A stretch of 8,246 bases of DNA from JANNRA01 sp031401035 (GCA_031401035.1 JANNRA010000030.1:1-8246); one strand, 5' to 3'. Positions 1 through 6,612 are shown, counted from the stretch's first letter. Notes: a model not told the origin generated them from the letters alone. Program-made: numbers and translations.

Positions 1-554
1 CGGCGATGGCGCTGTTCGCCATCGCCGGCTACCGCGAGATCGGCTTCCGTGCCGAGCGGGCCCGCGCCGTCGAGACGGTGGCGGCGCTGCGCCGGGCGCT
101 CGACGCCGGCCAGAGAGAGATCGCCGCCGGCCGGGCGGCGCTGGCGCAGCGGGAGGCCGATGTCGGCGGACTGCGCGCCGCTCTGGCGCAGGCGGAAGCA
201 GCGTTGGCGGTCGTCCAGCAGCCGCGCCTGCAGATGGTGTCGCTGCGCGAGACCAAGGACGCGCCGCCGGCGGCGGGCCACGTCCTGCTCAGCCCACCGA
301 CCGGCAAGGCGCTGTTCTACGCCTTCGACCTGCCGCGCGTGCCCGATGACAAGGTGTACGAGCTGTGGTGGATCACCGAGAAGGAGGGGCCGGTGCGGGC
401 CGGCATCTTCCATCCGGACGAGCGCGGCCTCGGCCGTGTCGAGGCAGTCATGCCGACCGACGCCGGCGCCCTGCAGGCTGCGGCGGTGACGATCGAGGCC
501 GCCGGCGGCGTGCCGAAGCCGGCCGGTCCGACGGTGCTGCTCGGTAAGCTCTGA
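1..554 (+). CDS. RskA-type anti-sigma factor, 5'-truncated (C-terminal part)
   Basis: The frame is open to the left edge, so the true start, and probably the N-terminal sigma-binding/zinc-finger region, lie outside the window; the ATG at 6 is only the first visible Met. Counting from it, residues 1-8 (ALFAIAG) look like the end of a transmembrane helix. Residues ~17-72 are an Ala/Arg/Glu-rich heptad-like stretch, likely a coiled coil. Residues ~76-182 match the anti-sigma-K factor RskA C-terminal domain, with the hallmark YELWWITEKEGPVRAGIF (aromatic-E-L-W, then G-P, then A-G-F) near 120-137. In this family a membrane anti-sigma factor holds an ECF sigma factor at the cytoplasmic face, and the C-terminal domain lies outside the membrane. 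A sigma factor gene is expected just upstream but is not visible. Domain call fairly sure; partner unknown. Confidence 0.8.
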   Translation, partial: AMALFAIAGYREIGFRAERARAVETVAALRRALDAGQREIAAGRAALAQREADVGGLRAALAQAEAALAVVQQPRLQMVSLRETKDAPPAAGHVLLSPPTGKALFYAFDLPRVPDDKVYELWWITEKEGPVRAGIFHPDERGLGRVEAVMPTDAGALQAAAVTIEAAGGVPKPAGPTVLLGKL

Positions 555-586
555 GGCGCTGAGCCCGGCAATCGCGGCGACGGGCC

Positions 587-671
587 CTGGAGGGCGCCCC
601 TCCGTGGGCGCCTGTTGCATGAGGCGCCAGAGGCGCCACCCACCCGGCGCCCACGGGGGGGCGCCCTCCAG
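587..671. repeat. Long inverted repeat, 26-bp arms (hairpin)
   Basis: The arms are 587-612 and 646-671. They are complementary at 25 of 26 positions; the single exception (T601 opposite G657) would be a G-U wobble in plus-strand RNA, so the stem is fully paired there. The 33-nt loop (613-645) itself contains two GGCGCC palindromes (623-628, 632-637). It lies 32 bp after the anti-sigma factor stop. There is no U-tract after the right arm, so it is not a canonical Rho-independent terminator. A dispersed palindromic element or an RNA-stabilising or terminating structure are the main options. Confidence 0.8.
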
Positions 672-731
672 CCGGATGGTCCGACGCCGCAGCCGGATGG
701 TCCGAAGATGCAGCCGGCGGTCCGAAGATGC
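670..731. repeat. Tandem repeat, three copies of a 20-21-bp unit
   Basis: Units are 670-690, 691-711 and 712-731. All start AGCCGG and share GGTCCGA; units 2 and 3 both end GGTCCGAAGATGC. Unit 3 is one base shorter. The array begins inside the right arm of the preceding inverted repeat, so the two look like one composite element. The in-frame ATG at 728 lies inside unit 3, in the same GAAGATGC context as in unit 2. It is therefore a poor candidate for the start of the downstream gene. Confidence 0.75.
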
Positions 732-799
732 CAGCAGGGAGTACCGCGACGTCGATCCCCAGGTTGCGTCAGAAGCGGCGAGGCTGCACAGTCGGCGGG

Positions 800-2662
800 G
801 TGATCCGACTGATGCTGACGGCGGCCGCCGTGTTCGCAATGGCGCGGCCGGTCGCCGCCTGCGTCGGCGACTGCGATGGCGGCGGCGAGGTGTCGATCGC
901 CGAGCTGGTCACCTTGGTCGACGTCGGCCTGAGCGGCGGCGGCGTCGAGCGCTGCCCGGCCGGGGATGTCAACGGCGACGGGACGATCGCCATCAACGAG
1001 TTGGTTGCCGCCGTGGCGGCGGCTCTCGAGGGCTGTCCGCCGGCACCGACCGGTACCGCCACCGCGACGGCAACGGCCGCCGCCACTTCGACCGCCACCG
1101 CCACCCGGACCGAGGCCGCGACAGTCGCCGCAACCGCCAGTCCGAGCGGTACTGCCGTGCCGACGCCGACGGCCAGCGCTACCGTGGCGACTACCGCCAG
1201 CCCGACCGCGACCGCCGCAGCCACCGATACCGCGGCGCTGCCCAGTGCGACGGCGACGCTCACCGCGCCGCCGACGCAGACGGCGACGACCGCGGCGACG
1301 GCCACCCCGGCGGCGACCGCGACGACGAGCGCGACGCCATCGGCCAGCCTGACCGCGACGCCGTCCGCCAGCGGGACCGCAACGCCGTCGGCCAGCGGGA
1401 CCGCAACGCCGTCGGCCAGCGTGACGGCTACCGCCACGGTGCCGCCGACCGCGACGGCGAGCCGGACCACCACGCCGCTCGCGTCGGTGACGCCGACTGC
1501 GAGTGCGAGTCCCTCCGCCAGCGCCGCGCCGACCGCCACGGCGCCGCCGAGCGCGACCGTGCCGGCGACGGGGACCCGCACCGGGTCCGCGACCGCGACC
1601 CGCACCGCCACGGCGACCCGCACCGCCACGGGGACCCGCACCGCCACGGCGACGCGCACCGCCTCGGCGAGCGCCACCGCCAGCTTCACCCTGACGCCGA
1701 CGCGCACGGCCAGTGAGACGCCGACGTCGACGGCGACGCGCACGGCGACGCCGTCGCGCACCGAGACGCCGTCGCGCACCGAGACGCCGACGCGCAGCGC
1801 GACGCCGACCCGCACCGGCACGCCGACCGCCAGCCCGACGCGCACGGCGACGGCGACGCCGAGCGCCTCGGCGACCGCCTCGCCGACCGCCACCGCGACG
1901 CCCGGCCTCGGCCCGCGTCGCTTCTCGCTCAACCCGAACACCAGCCGCCTGACGCTGTTGCCCGACCTGGTCGATGTCGACGACTTCGCCGGCTACCTCG
2001 ACTTCGCCGTCGGCGTGCCCGACGCGCAGAACAGAGGCTTGGCGCGCCTGGCGATTATCGGCGCGTCGGAGTTCCTCTCGGTTGCGGTCGGCGACCTGAC
2101 CTTCTGCATCCGCCCGCTGGTGCCGGTGCTCGACGCCGGCGTTGTCGCCTGCGCCGGCGGCATCGACCTCGGCGTCACCTCGAGCCAGGACCACGACATC
2201 GGCATCGTCGGCGTCGAGGGCTTCACCGCCGCGGACTGCGCCGCCGCCGGCGGTACCGTCGAGGGCGCCGGCGATCCGCATCCCGGCACCTGCTTCAGCC
2301 CGGTCGATGTGGACGCGTCGCCCGAACCCGACTCGGGCGTCGGCGCCGTGCTCATCGCGCCCGACGCGCGCTTCGCCACGCAGGGCCTGCCGGCCGAGAT
2401 CTCGTTCGAGCCCGGCCCGTGCGGCACGCACCAGGCGCCAGCCTCGACGATCTTCGGTCTGACCAGCGCCCTGTCGCGCGCCACGATCATCGATGCCAAC
2501 GCCGTGCCCGACGTGGTCTTCGCGCACGACGCGCGCGGCGAGAACTTCTCCTGTCAGGCCTGGAACAGCGAGAACGGCCCCGGTCGGCTGGTGCTGGCCA
2601 TCCCGGCCGTGCACGGCGCCGGGCCGATCGACCTCATCACCGTCTTCACGTTCGATGACTGA
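800..2662 (+). CDS. Secreted EF-hand/dockerin-like protein with Thr/Ala/Pro/Ser-rich repeat linker and unknown C-terminal domain
   Basis: From GTG 800 the product is 620 aa. I chose this start because it places MIR directly before a hydrophobic signal peptide (cleavage near VAA|C, residues 18-21). The ATG at 728 falls in a tandem repeat and would add a non-signal-like tail; ATG 812 is an alternative. Residues 21-80 carry two Ca-binding-type loops, DCDGGGEVSIAE (25-36) and DVNGDGTIAINE (56-67), each followed by a hydrophobic helix and flanked by cysteines, as in duplicated EF-hand/dockerin-like modules. Residues ~81-368 are almost entirely T, A, P, S, R and G in short repeats, likely an extended linker and possibly glycosylated. 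Residues ~370-620 are of normal complexity with six cysteines (near 2105, 2151, 2239, 2291, 2420, 2552), suggesting a disulfide-bonded extracytoplasmic domain; I do not recognise the family. The catalytic or binding role is unknown. No clear ribosome-binding site is seen. Confidence 0.8.
   Translation: MIRLMLTAAAVFAMARPVAACVGDCDGGGEVSIAELVTLVDVGLSGGGVERCPAGDVNGDGTIAINELVAAVAAALEGCPPAPTGTATATATAAATSTATATRTEAATVAATASPSGTAVPTPTASATVATTASPTATAAATDTAALPSATATLTAPPTQTATTAATATPAATATTSATPSASLTATPSASGTATPSASGTATPSASVTATATVPPTATASRTTTPLASVTPTASASPSASAAPTATAPPSATVPATGTRTGSATATRTATATRTATGTRTATATRTASASATASFTLTPTRTASETPTSTATRTATPSRTETPSRTETPTRSATPTRTGTPTASPTRTATATPSASATASPTATATPGLGPRRFSLNPNTSRLTLLPDLVDVDDFAGYLDFAVGVPDAQNRGLARLAIIGASEFLSVAVGDLTFCIRPLVPVLDAGVVACAGGIDLGVTSSQDHDIGIVGVEGFTAADCAAAGGTVEGAGDPHPGTCFSPVDVDASPEPDSGVGAVLIAPDARFATQGLPAEISFEPGPCGTHQAPASTIFGLTSALSRATIIDANAVPDVVFAHDARGENFSCQAWNSENGPGRLVLAIPAVHGAGPIDLITVFTFDD
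1334..1429 (+). repeat. In-frame 24-bp tandem repeats (4 units) in the secreted-protein linker
   Basis: Units 1334-1357, 1358-1381, 1382-1405 and 1406-1429 encode TPSASLTA, TPSASGTA, TPSASGTA and TPSASVTA. The second and third units differ at one base. Near identity of the DNA, not only of the protein, points to recent duplication or slippage. Confidence 0.8.
1598..1669 (+). repeat. In-frame 18-bp tandem repeats (4 units) in the linker
   Basis: Units 1598-1615, 1616-1633, 1634-1651 and 1652-1669 encode TRTATA, TRTATG, TRTATA and TRTASA. Units 1 and 3 are identical at DNA level, and unit 2 differs from them by one base. Confidence 0.8.
1748..1837 (+). repeat. In-frame 18-bp tandem repeats (5 units) in the linker
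   Basis: Five successive 18-bp units from 1748 encode TPSRTE, TPSRTE, TPTRSA, TPTRTG and TPTASP. The first two are identical at DNA level and later ones diverge. The six-residue TPxRxx period differs from the eight-residue TPSASxTA period upstream, so the linker grew from more than one seed. Confidence 0.75.
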
Positions 2663-3086
2663 GCGCGTCGCCGATCGCCGCCGCCAGGGCAGCGCCGCGC
2701 GCGTCGTCCAGCCTGCCCGCCGGCCAGCCGATGCCGAGGCCGGAGCCGTCGGCGTGGCGCGGGATGATGTGGAAGTGCACGTGCATCACCACCTGGTGCG
2801 CGGCGCTGCCGTTGTTCTGCAGGACGTTGTAGGCCTCGGCGCCGCTGGCGCGCATGACGGCGCGCGCCAGGCGCGGCAGGACGCGCCCGATCGCCGCCGC
2901 CGACTCGTCGGATAGCGCATCGATGGTGATCGCCGGCTCTTTCGGAATGACCAGCGTGTGTCCGACGCTGAGCGGGAAGACGTCGAGGAAGGCGAGGACA
3001 AGCTCGTCCTCGTACACGCGATGGCACGGCACCTCGCCGGCCAAGATCCGGCCGAAGATGGTCGTGCCGAAAATCGTCTCCGCCAT
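2646..3086 (-). CDS. HIT (histidine triad) family nucleotide hydrolase/transferase
   Basis: This 146-aa protein has the typical HIT length and layout. The N-terminal IFGRILAGEVPCHRVYED (10-27) and VGHTLVIPK (41-49) are standard family motifs. The active-site triad is MHVHFHIIPR, with His102, His104 and His106, preceded by the NNGSAAHQ segment (91-98). Family members hydrolyse or transfer nucleoside monophosphates (adenosine phosphoramidates, ApnA or similar) through a covalent nucleotidyl-His intermediate in the cytoplasm; the real substrate cannot be told from sequence. On the minus strand AGGG lies about 9 bases before the ATG, supporting this start. Its 3' end overlaps the secreted-protein gene by 17 bp tail to tail. 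Its start faces the transporter start across 39 bp, so any promoter must lie in that gap or inside the neighbour. Confidence 0.93.
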   Translation of the reverse strand: MAETIFGTTIFGRILAGEVPCHRVYEDELVLAFLDVFPLSVGHTLVIPKEPAITIDALSDESAAAIGRVLPRLARAVMRASGAEAYNVLQNNGSAAHQVVMHVHFHIIPRHADGSGLGIGWPAGRLDDARGAALAAAIGDALSHRT

Positions 3087-3125
3087 GGCGGCGACCCTAT
3101 GCGATCAGGCGCCCGCTGTCAGCTG

Positions 3126-4601
3126 ATGACGACGCGACGGCTCTCGCTCTCGATCAAGCTCTACTACGGCGTCGGCCAGCTCGCCGAGGGGCTCAAGAGC
3201 ACCGCCTTCAGCGTCTTCCTGCTCTTCTACTACAACCAGGTGCTCGGTCTGCCCGGCGCCTGGACCGGCCTGGCGCTCGGTATCGCGACGCTGGTCGATG
3301 CGATCAGCGATCCCATCATGGGGTCGGTCTCGGACAGCTTCCGGCACCGCTGGGGCCGCCGGCACCTGTTCATGTACGTCGCCGCGCTGCCGCTCGGCAT
3401 CGGCTTCGCGCTGTTGTTCATGCCGCCGGAGGGGCTCGGCGAGACCGGACTGTTCGCCTGGCTGCTCGCCACCACCATCTTCGTGCGCCTGGCCATGACC
3501 CTGTACGGCGTGCCGCACATGGCGCTCGGCGCCGAACTGTCGGCCGACTACCGCGAGCGCACCGAGGTCGTCGCCTACCGCAACGCCTTTGGCTTCCTCG
3601 GCGGCGTCTTCGTCGTCGCCGCCGGGTGGGGCTGGTTCTTCCGCGCCCAACCGGGCTTCCCGAACGGCCAGCTCAACCCCGCCGAGTACCCGCTCTTCGG
3701 ACTCTGCTGCGGCATCGCCGCCGCCGTCAGCGTCTTCGCCACGGCCTTCGGCACGCACGCCCACGTGCCGCACCTGCTGCAGCCACGCCACGAGCCGCTG
3801 CCGTTCTCGCTCGCCCGCCTGCGCCAGGAGATGCGCGAGGCGTTGTCGAACGAGTCCTTCCGCGCCCTTTTTCTCGGCATCGTGCTGCTGTTCATCACGC
3901 GCGGCGTCGAGCAGGGACTCGGCATCTACATGTTCACGCACTTCTGGTTGATCGCGCCGGCGCAGATCCTGGTCGTGCAGGGGGCCAGCATGGCCGGGCT
4001 GTTCGCCGGCACCATTCTGTGGGTGCTGGCCTCGCGGCGCATCGACAAGCGGCCGGCATTTCTGGCCGGGGTGACGCTGCTGTCCGTCCTGACGGTGCTG
4101 CCGCCGTTGGCCAAGATCCTCGGCTGGTTCCCGTCGCATGACGCGGCATCCTACGTGCCGCTATTGGCGGCGATCGCCGTGCTCGCCTCGCTCGGCGCCG
4201 CGGCCGGGCTGGTGACTTCAGGATCGATGATGGCCGACATCGCCGACGAGCACGAGCTCGACACCGGCAAGCGTCAGGAGGGCATCTTCTTCGGCGCCCT
4301 GCTGTTCGCGGTGAAGGCGACCTCGGGCCTCGGTCAGTTCGCCGCCGGCCTGGCGCTCGATCTGATCGACTTCCCGCTGCGCGCGACGCCGGGCACGGTG
4401 CCGCTTGAGACCACCAACGCGCTGGGCATCGTCTACGGACCGGGCATCGCGATCATCGCCGTCGCCGCCATCGTCGTGCTGTCCCGCTACCGCATCACCA
4501 CCGCCCGCCATGCCGAGATCGCCGCCGCCCTGGCGCACCGGCACGAACTGGCCAGCGGCGCCGCGCCGGCGGCGGCCGCGCCGCGTCGCGCCGAGGCCTG
4601 A
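3126..4601 (+). CDS. MFS transporter, GPH (MelB-like) cation:sugar symporter family
   Basis: The protein is 491 aa from ATG 3126, within the usual range for this family (MFS_2/GPH), and hydrophobic with about 12 membrane segments. Helix 1 begins YGVGQLAEGLK (14-24). The segment DAISDP (58-63) carries two Asp spaced like the cation-site Asp pair of E. coli MelB. The cytoplasmic loop 2-3 motif is GSVSDSFRHRWGRRH (66-80). The central-to-late motif ADIADEHELDTGKRQEG (370-386) is also characteristic. Known members import glycosides, pentosides or hexuronides with Na+ or H+; the substrate here is unknown. Start choice: the frame is open upstream to 2958, but that region is antisense to the HIT gene. 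ATG 3099 is possible but adds a non-conserved MRSGARCQL. The 24-bp gap to the pseudouridine synthase suggests co-transcription. The C-terminus is an Ala-rich soluble tail. Confidence 0.9.
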   Translation: MTTRRLSLSIKLYYGVGQLAEGLKSTAFSVFLLFYYNQVLGLPGAWTGLALGIATLVDAISDPIMGSVSDSFRHRWGRRHLFMYVAALPLGIGFALLFMPPEGLGETGLFAWLLATTIFVRLAMTLYGVPHMALGAELSADYRERTEVVAYRNAFGFLGGVFVVAAGWGWFFRAQPGFPNGQLNPAEYPLFGLCCGIAAAVSVFATAFGTHAHVPHLLQPRHEPLPFSLARLRQEMREALSNESFRALFLGIVLLFITRGVEQGLGIYMFTHFWLIAPAQILVVQGASMAGLFAGTILWVLASRRIDKRPAFLAGVTLLSVLTVLPPLAKILGWFPSHDAASYVPLLAAIAVLASLGAAAGLVTSGSMMADIADEHELDTGKRQEGIFFGALLFAVKATSGLGQFAAGLALDLIDFPLRATPGTVPLETTNALGIVYGPGIAIIAVAAIVVLSRYRITTARHAEIAAALAHRHELASGAAPAAAAPRRAEA

Positions 4602-4609
4602 TCGCTGCT

Positions 4610-4614
4610 AGGAG
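4610..4614 (+). promoter_or_regulatory. Ribosome-binding site for the pseudouridine synthase
   Basis: AGGAG lies 11 bases before ATG 4626, in the 24-bp spacer after the transporter stop. It is the clearest Shine-Dalgarno match in the window and supports the chosen start. Confidence 0.6.
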
Positions 4615-4625
4615 ATCGCGCTCCG

Positions 4626-5402
4626 ATGGAGCGGGTCGCCAAGCTGATGGCCGCGCGCGGCCTCTGCAGCCGCCGCGAGGCCGAGCGTCTGATCGACGCC
4701 GGCTGTGTGCTGGTCGACGGCGTGGTGGTGCCGGCGCAGGGCGCCAAGGCCCTGCCCGAGGCCGATATCCGCATCAGCGAGGGCGGCGGCGCGCTGCTCG
4801 GCGGCCGCGCGACGGTGCTGCTGCACAAGCCGATCGGCATCGTCAGCACGCAGCCGGAGCCGGGTCAAACGCCGGCGTGGACGCTGCTGCGCGCCGAGAC
4901 CCGGCGCGGCCCCATCGACGCGGCGGCGGAGCGCGCGCTGCTCGCCGCGCCGTGGGAGCTGTCGGTCGCCGGTCGGCTCGACCGTGCCAGCCGCGGGCTG
5001 CTGGTGCTGACCCAGGACGGCACCGTGGCGCGGCGCATCATCGGCGGCAACGGCGTCGAGAAGGAGTACCGCGTCGCCACCAACGCGCCCGCCAGCGACG
5101 GCCAGCTGCGCAAGCTGAACGGCCCGCTGCAACTCGACGGCAGCGCCCTGCGGCCGATGCGCGTCGGCCGCGTCGATGAGCGGACGCTGCGCTTCGTGCT
5201 GGTCGAGGGCAAGAAGCACCAGATCCGCCGCTGCTGCCGCATGGTCGGTCTGCAGGTCACCGATCTGCTGCGCGTCGCCGTCGGCCCGCTCGCCCTCGCC
5301 GATCTGCCGCCGGGCGGCTGGCGCCTGGCGAGCGCCGAGGAGCTGGCGCGCCTGCACGCCGACGGCGCTGTCGCCGGAGCCCGGCGGAGCCGGCCGCGAT
5401 GA
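4626..5402 (+). CDS. 23S rRNA pseudouridine synthase, RsuA/RluB/E/F family (RluF-like)
   Basis: This 258-aa protein has an N-terminal S4 RNA-binding domain (about 2-50: MAARGLCSRREAERLID, then VLVDG). The RsuA-type catalytic domain follows: LLHKPIGIVST (65-75), the active-site motif AGRLDRASRGLLVLTQDG with Asp119, EKEYRV (145-150) and GKKHQIRRCCRMVG (195-208). It converts specific uridines in rRNA to pseudouridine. The EKEY segment and C-terminal pattern resemble RluF (E. coli target U2604) more than RsuA, but RluB or RluE specificity cannot be excluded. Compared with E. coli RluF there is extra sequence around 85-108 between the KP motif and the catalytic motif. It is preceded by AGGAG and followed after 19 bp by an rRNA methyltransferase gene. 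Confidence 0.9.
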   Translation: MERVAKLMAARGLCSRREAERLIDAGCVLVDGVVVPAQGAKALPEADIRISEGGGALLGGRATVLLHKPIGIVSTQPEPGQTPAWTLLRAETRRGPIDAAAERALLAAPWELSVAGRLDRASRGLLVLTQDGTVARRIIGGNGVEKEYRVATNAPASDGQLRKLNGPLQLDGSALRPMRVGRVDERTLRFVLVEGKKHQIRRCCRMVGLQVTDLLRVAVGPLALADLPPGGWRLASAEELARLHADGAVAGARRSRPR

Positions 5403-5421
5403 CGCGGTGCGCCGCCTTCGC

Positions 5422-6612
5422 ATGAGCTTCTTCGCCACCACCGCGAAGGCCCTCGAGCCGCTCCTCGCCGAGGAGTTGGCGGCGCTCGGCGCGACGGAGA
5501 TCGCCCCGACCCGCGCCGGAGTCGCCTTCGCGGGCGGCCTCGAGGCGGCCTATCGCGCCTGCCTGTGGTCGCGCGTCGCCAGCCGCGTCCTGCTGCCGAT
5601 CGCCTCGTTCGACGCCGCCTCGCCCGAGCAGCTCTACGCCGGCGTCCACGCCATCGACTGGCAGGCGCACCTGGCGCCGCGGCGTACCCTGGCGGTCGAT
5701 TGCACGCTGTCGCAGTCGACGGTGACGCACTCGCACTACGCGGCGCTGAAGACCAAGGATGCCATCGTCGACCAGTTGCGCGCCCGCCGCGGCACGCGCC
5801 CCGACGTCGACGTCGAGCGGCCCGATGTGCGCGTCAACGTCTACCTGCACCGCGACCGCGCCACGGTGTCGATCGACCTCTCGGGCGAGAGCCAGCACCG
5901 GCGCGGCTACCGCCCCAAGGGCGCGCCGGCGCCGCTCAAGGAGAGCCTCGCCGCCGCCGTGCTGCTGCTCGCCGACTGGCCGCGCCGCGCCGCCGCGTGC
6001 CAGCCGCTGTTCGATCCGATGTGCGGCTCGGGGACGCTGCTGATCGAGGCGGCGCTGATCGCCGGCGACATCGCCCCCGGGCTGCGTCGCGCCCACGCCG
6101 GGTGCGTCGGCTGGGCCGGTCACGACGCCGGCCTGTGGGCGCGCTTGCGCCGCGAGGCCGAGGATCGCAGCCGGGCCGGCGGAGCGCGGCGGCCGCAGCT
6201 CACCGGCTGCGACGCCGACGCCGGCGCGGTGCGCGCCGCCGAGGCAGCGGCGCAGAGCGCCGGCGTCGGCGGCCGCATCCGCTTCGCGTGCCGCGCGCTC
6301 GGCGAGTGCGCGCCGCCCGAGGGCGCCGCGCCGGGTGTGCTGGTGACCAATCCGCCCTACGGCATCCGCCTCGGCGAAGTCGAGCAGCTCGGACCGCTGT
6401 ATGCGCAGCTCGGCGACGTCCTGCGGCAGCGCTTCCTCGGCTGGACCGGCTACGTGCTGACCGCCAGCAACCCGCTGGCGAAGCGCATCGGCCTGCGCCC
6501 GAGCCGCCGCCTCCCGCTGTGGAACGGGGCCCTGGAGTGCCGTCTGCTCGAGTTCCCCATCGCGACGGAGGCGGTGAAAGGCGGCGGCCTGCCGCCACGG
6601 CGGGGAGGTTGA
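5422..6612 (+). CDS. rlmL: THUMP-domain RNA methyltransferase, RlmL-type (23S rRNA m2G2445)
   Basis: From ATG 5422 the protein is 396 aa and opens MSFFATTAKALEPLLAEEL, the usual beginning of RlmL/YpsC proteins. The frame continues upstream to 5176, but that part is a shadow of the preceding gene; GTG 5407 is a minor alternative. A ferredoxin-like/THUMP RNA-binding region spans about 1-155. The link GYRPKGAPAPLKESLAA (162-178) is family-typical. The Rossmann-fold methyltransferase has motif I DPMCGSGTLLIEAA (198-211), an acidic SAM-binding motif GCDADAG (262-268) and the N2-guanine motif NPPYGIRLGE (310-319). Family members methylate G2445 of 23S rRNA. E. coli RlmKL is a fusion of RlmL with RlmK; here only the RlmL half is present, as in many bacteria. 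It probably shares a transcript with the upstream pseudouridine synthase. Confidence 0.88.
   Translation: MSFFATTAKALEPLLAEELAALGATEIAPTRAGVAFAGGLEAAYRACLWSRVASRVLLPIASFDAASPEQLYAGVHAIDWQAHLAPRRTLAVDCTLSQSTVTHSHYAALKTKDAIVDQLRARRGTRPDVDVERPDVRVNVYLHRDRATVSIDLSGESQHRRGYRPKGAPAPLKESLAAAVLLLADWPRRAAACQPLFDPMCGSGTLLIEAALIAGDIAPGLRRAHAGCVGWAGHDAGLWARLRREAEDRSRAGGARRPQLTGCDADAGAVRAAEAAAQSAGVGGRIRFACRALGECAPPEGAAPGVLVTNPPYGIRLGEVEQLGPLYAQLGDVLRQRFLGWTGYVLTASNPLAKRIGLRPSRRLPLWNGALECRLLEFPIATEAVKGGGLPPRRGG

Noticed and set aside
728..799. ATG 728 as start of the secreted protein
   Set aside because: It lies in the third unit of a tandem repeat and would add 24 residues of basic sequence before the signal peptide. 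GTG 800 gives a normal signal peptide.
604..1716. 370-codon plus-strand frame across the spacer and linker
   Set aside because: It is the +1 shadow of the repeat linker (Asp/Arg/His-rich repeats) and starts inside the hairpin. The frame starting at 800 has a signal peptide, conserved Ca-binding loops and a globular C-terminus.
1040..1910. Short spaced repeats suggestive of a CRISPR array
   Set aside because: Repeats are contiguous without unique spacers, keep a coding frame and encode a Thr/Ala/Pro/Ser linker.
317..2614. 765-codon open frame on the minus strand, and another of 390 codons at 769-1941
   Set aside because: They lie antisense to the repeat linker and globular domains. They translate to Arg/Gly- or Val/Ala-only low complexity, and run through the intergenic hairpin and the anti-sigma gene. 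Absence of stops is explained by high GC and the repeat phase.
2958..3125. N-terminal extension of the transporter frame
   Set aside because: It is antisense to the HIT gene and has no transporter-like features; family homology begins at MTTRRLSLSIKLYYGVGQ.
5176..5421. N-terminal extension of the RlmL frame
   Set aside because: It overlaps the pseudouridine synthase out of frame and reads as Arg/Ser/Ala-rich shadow; RlmL homology begins at MSFFATTAKALE.
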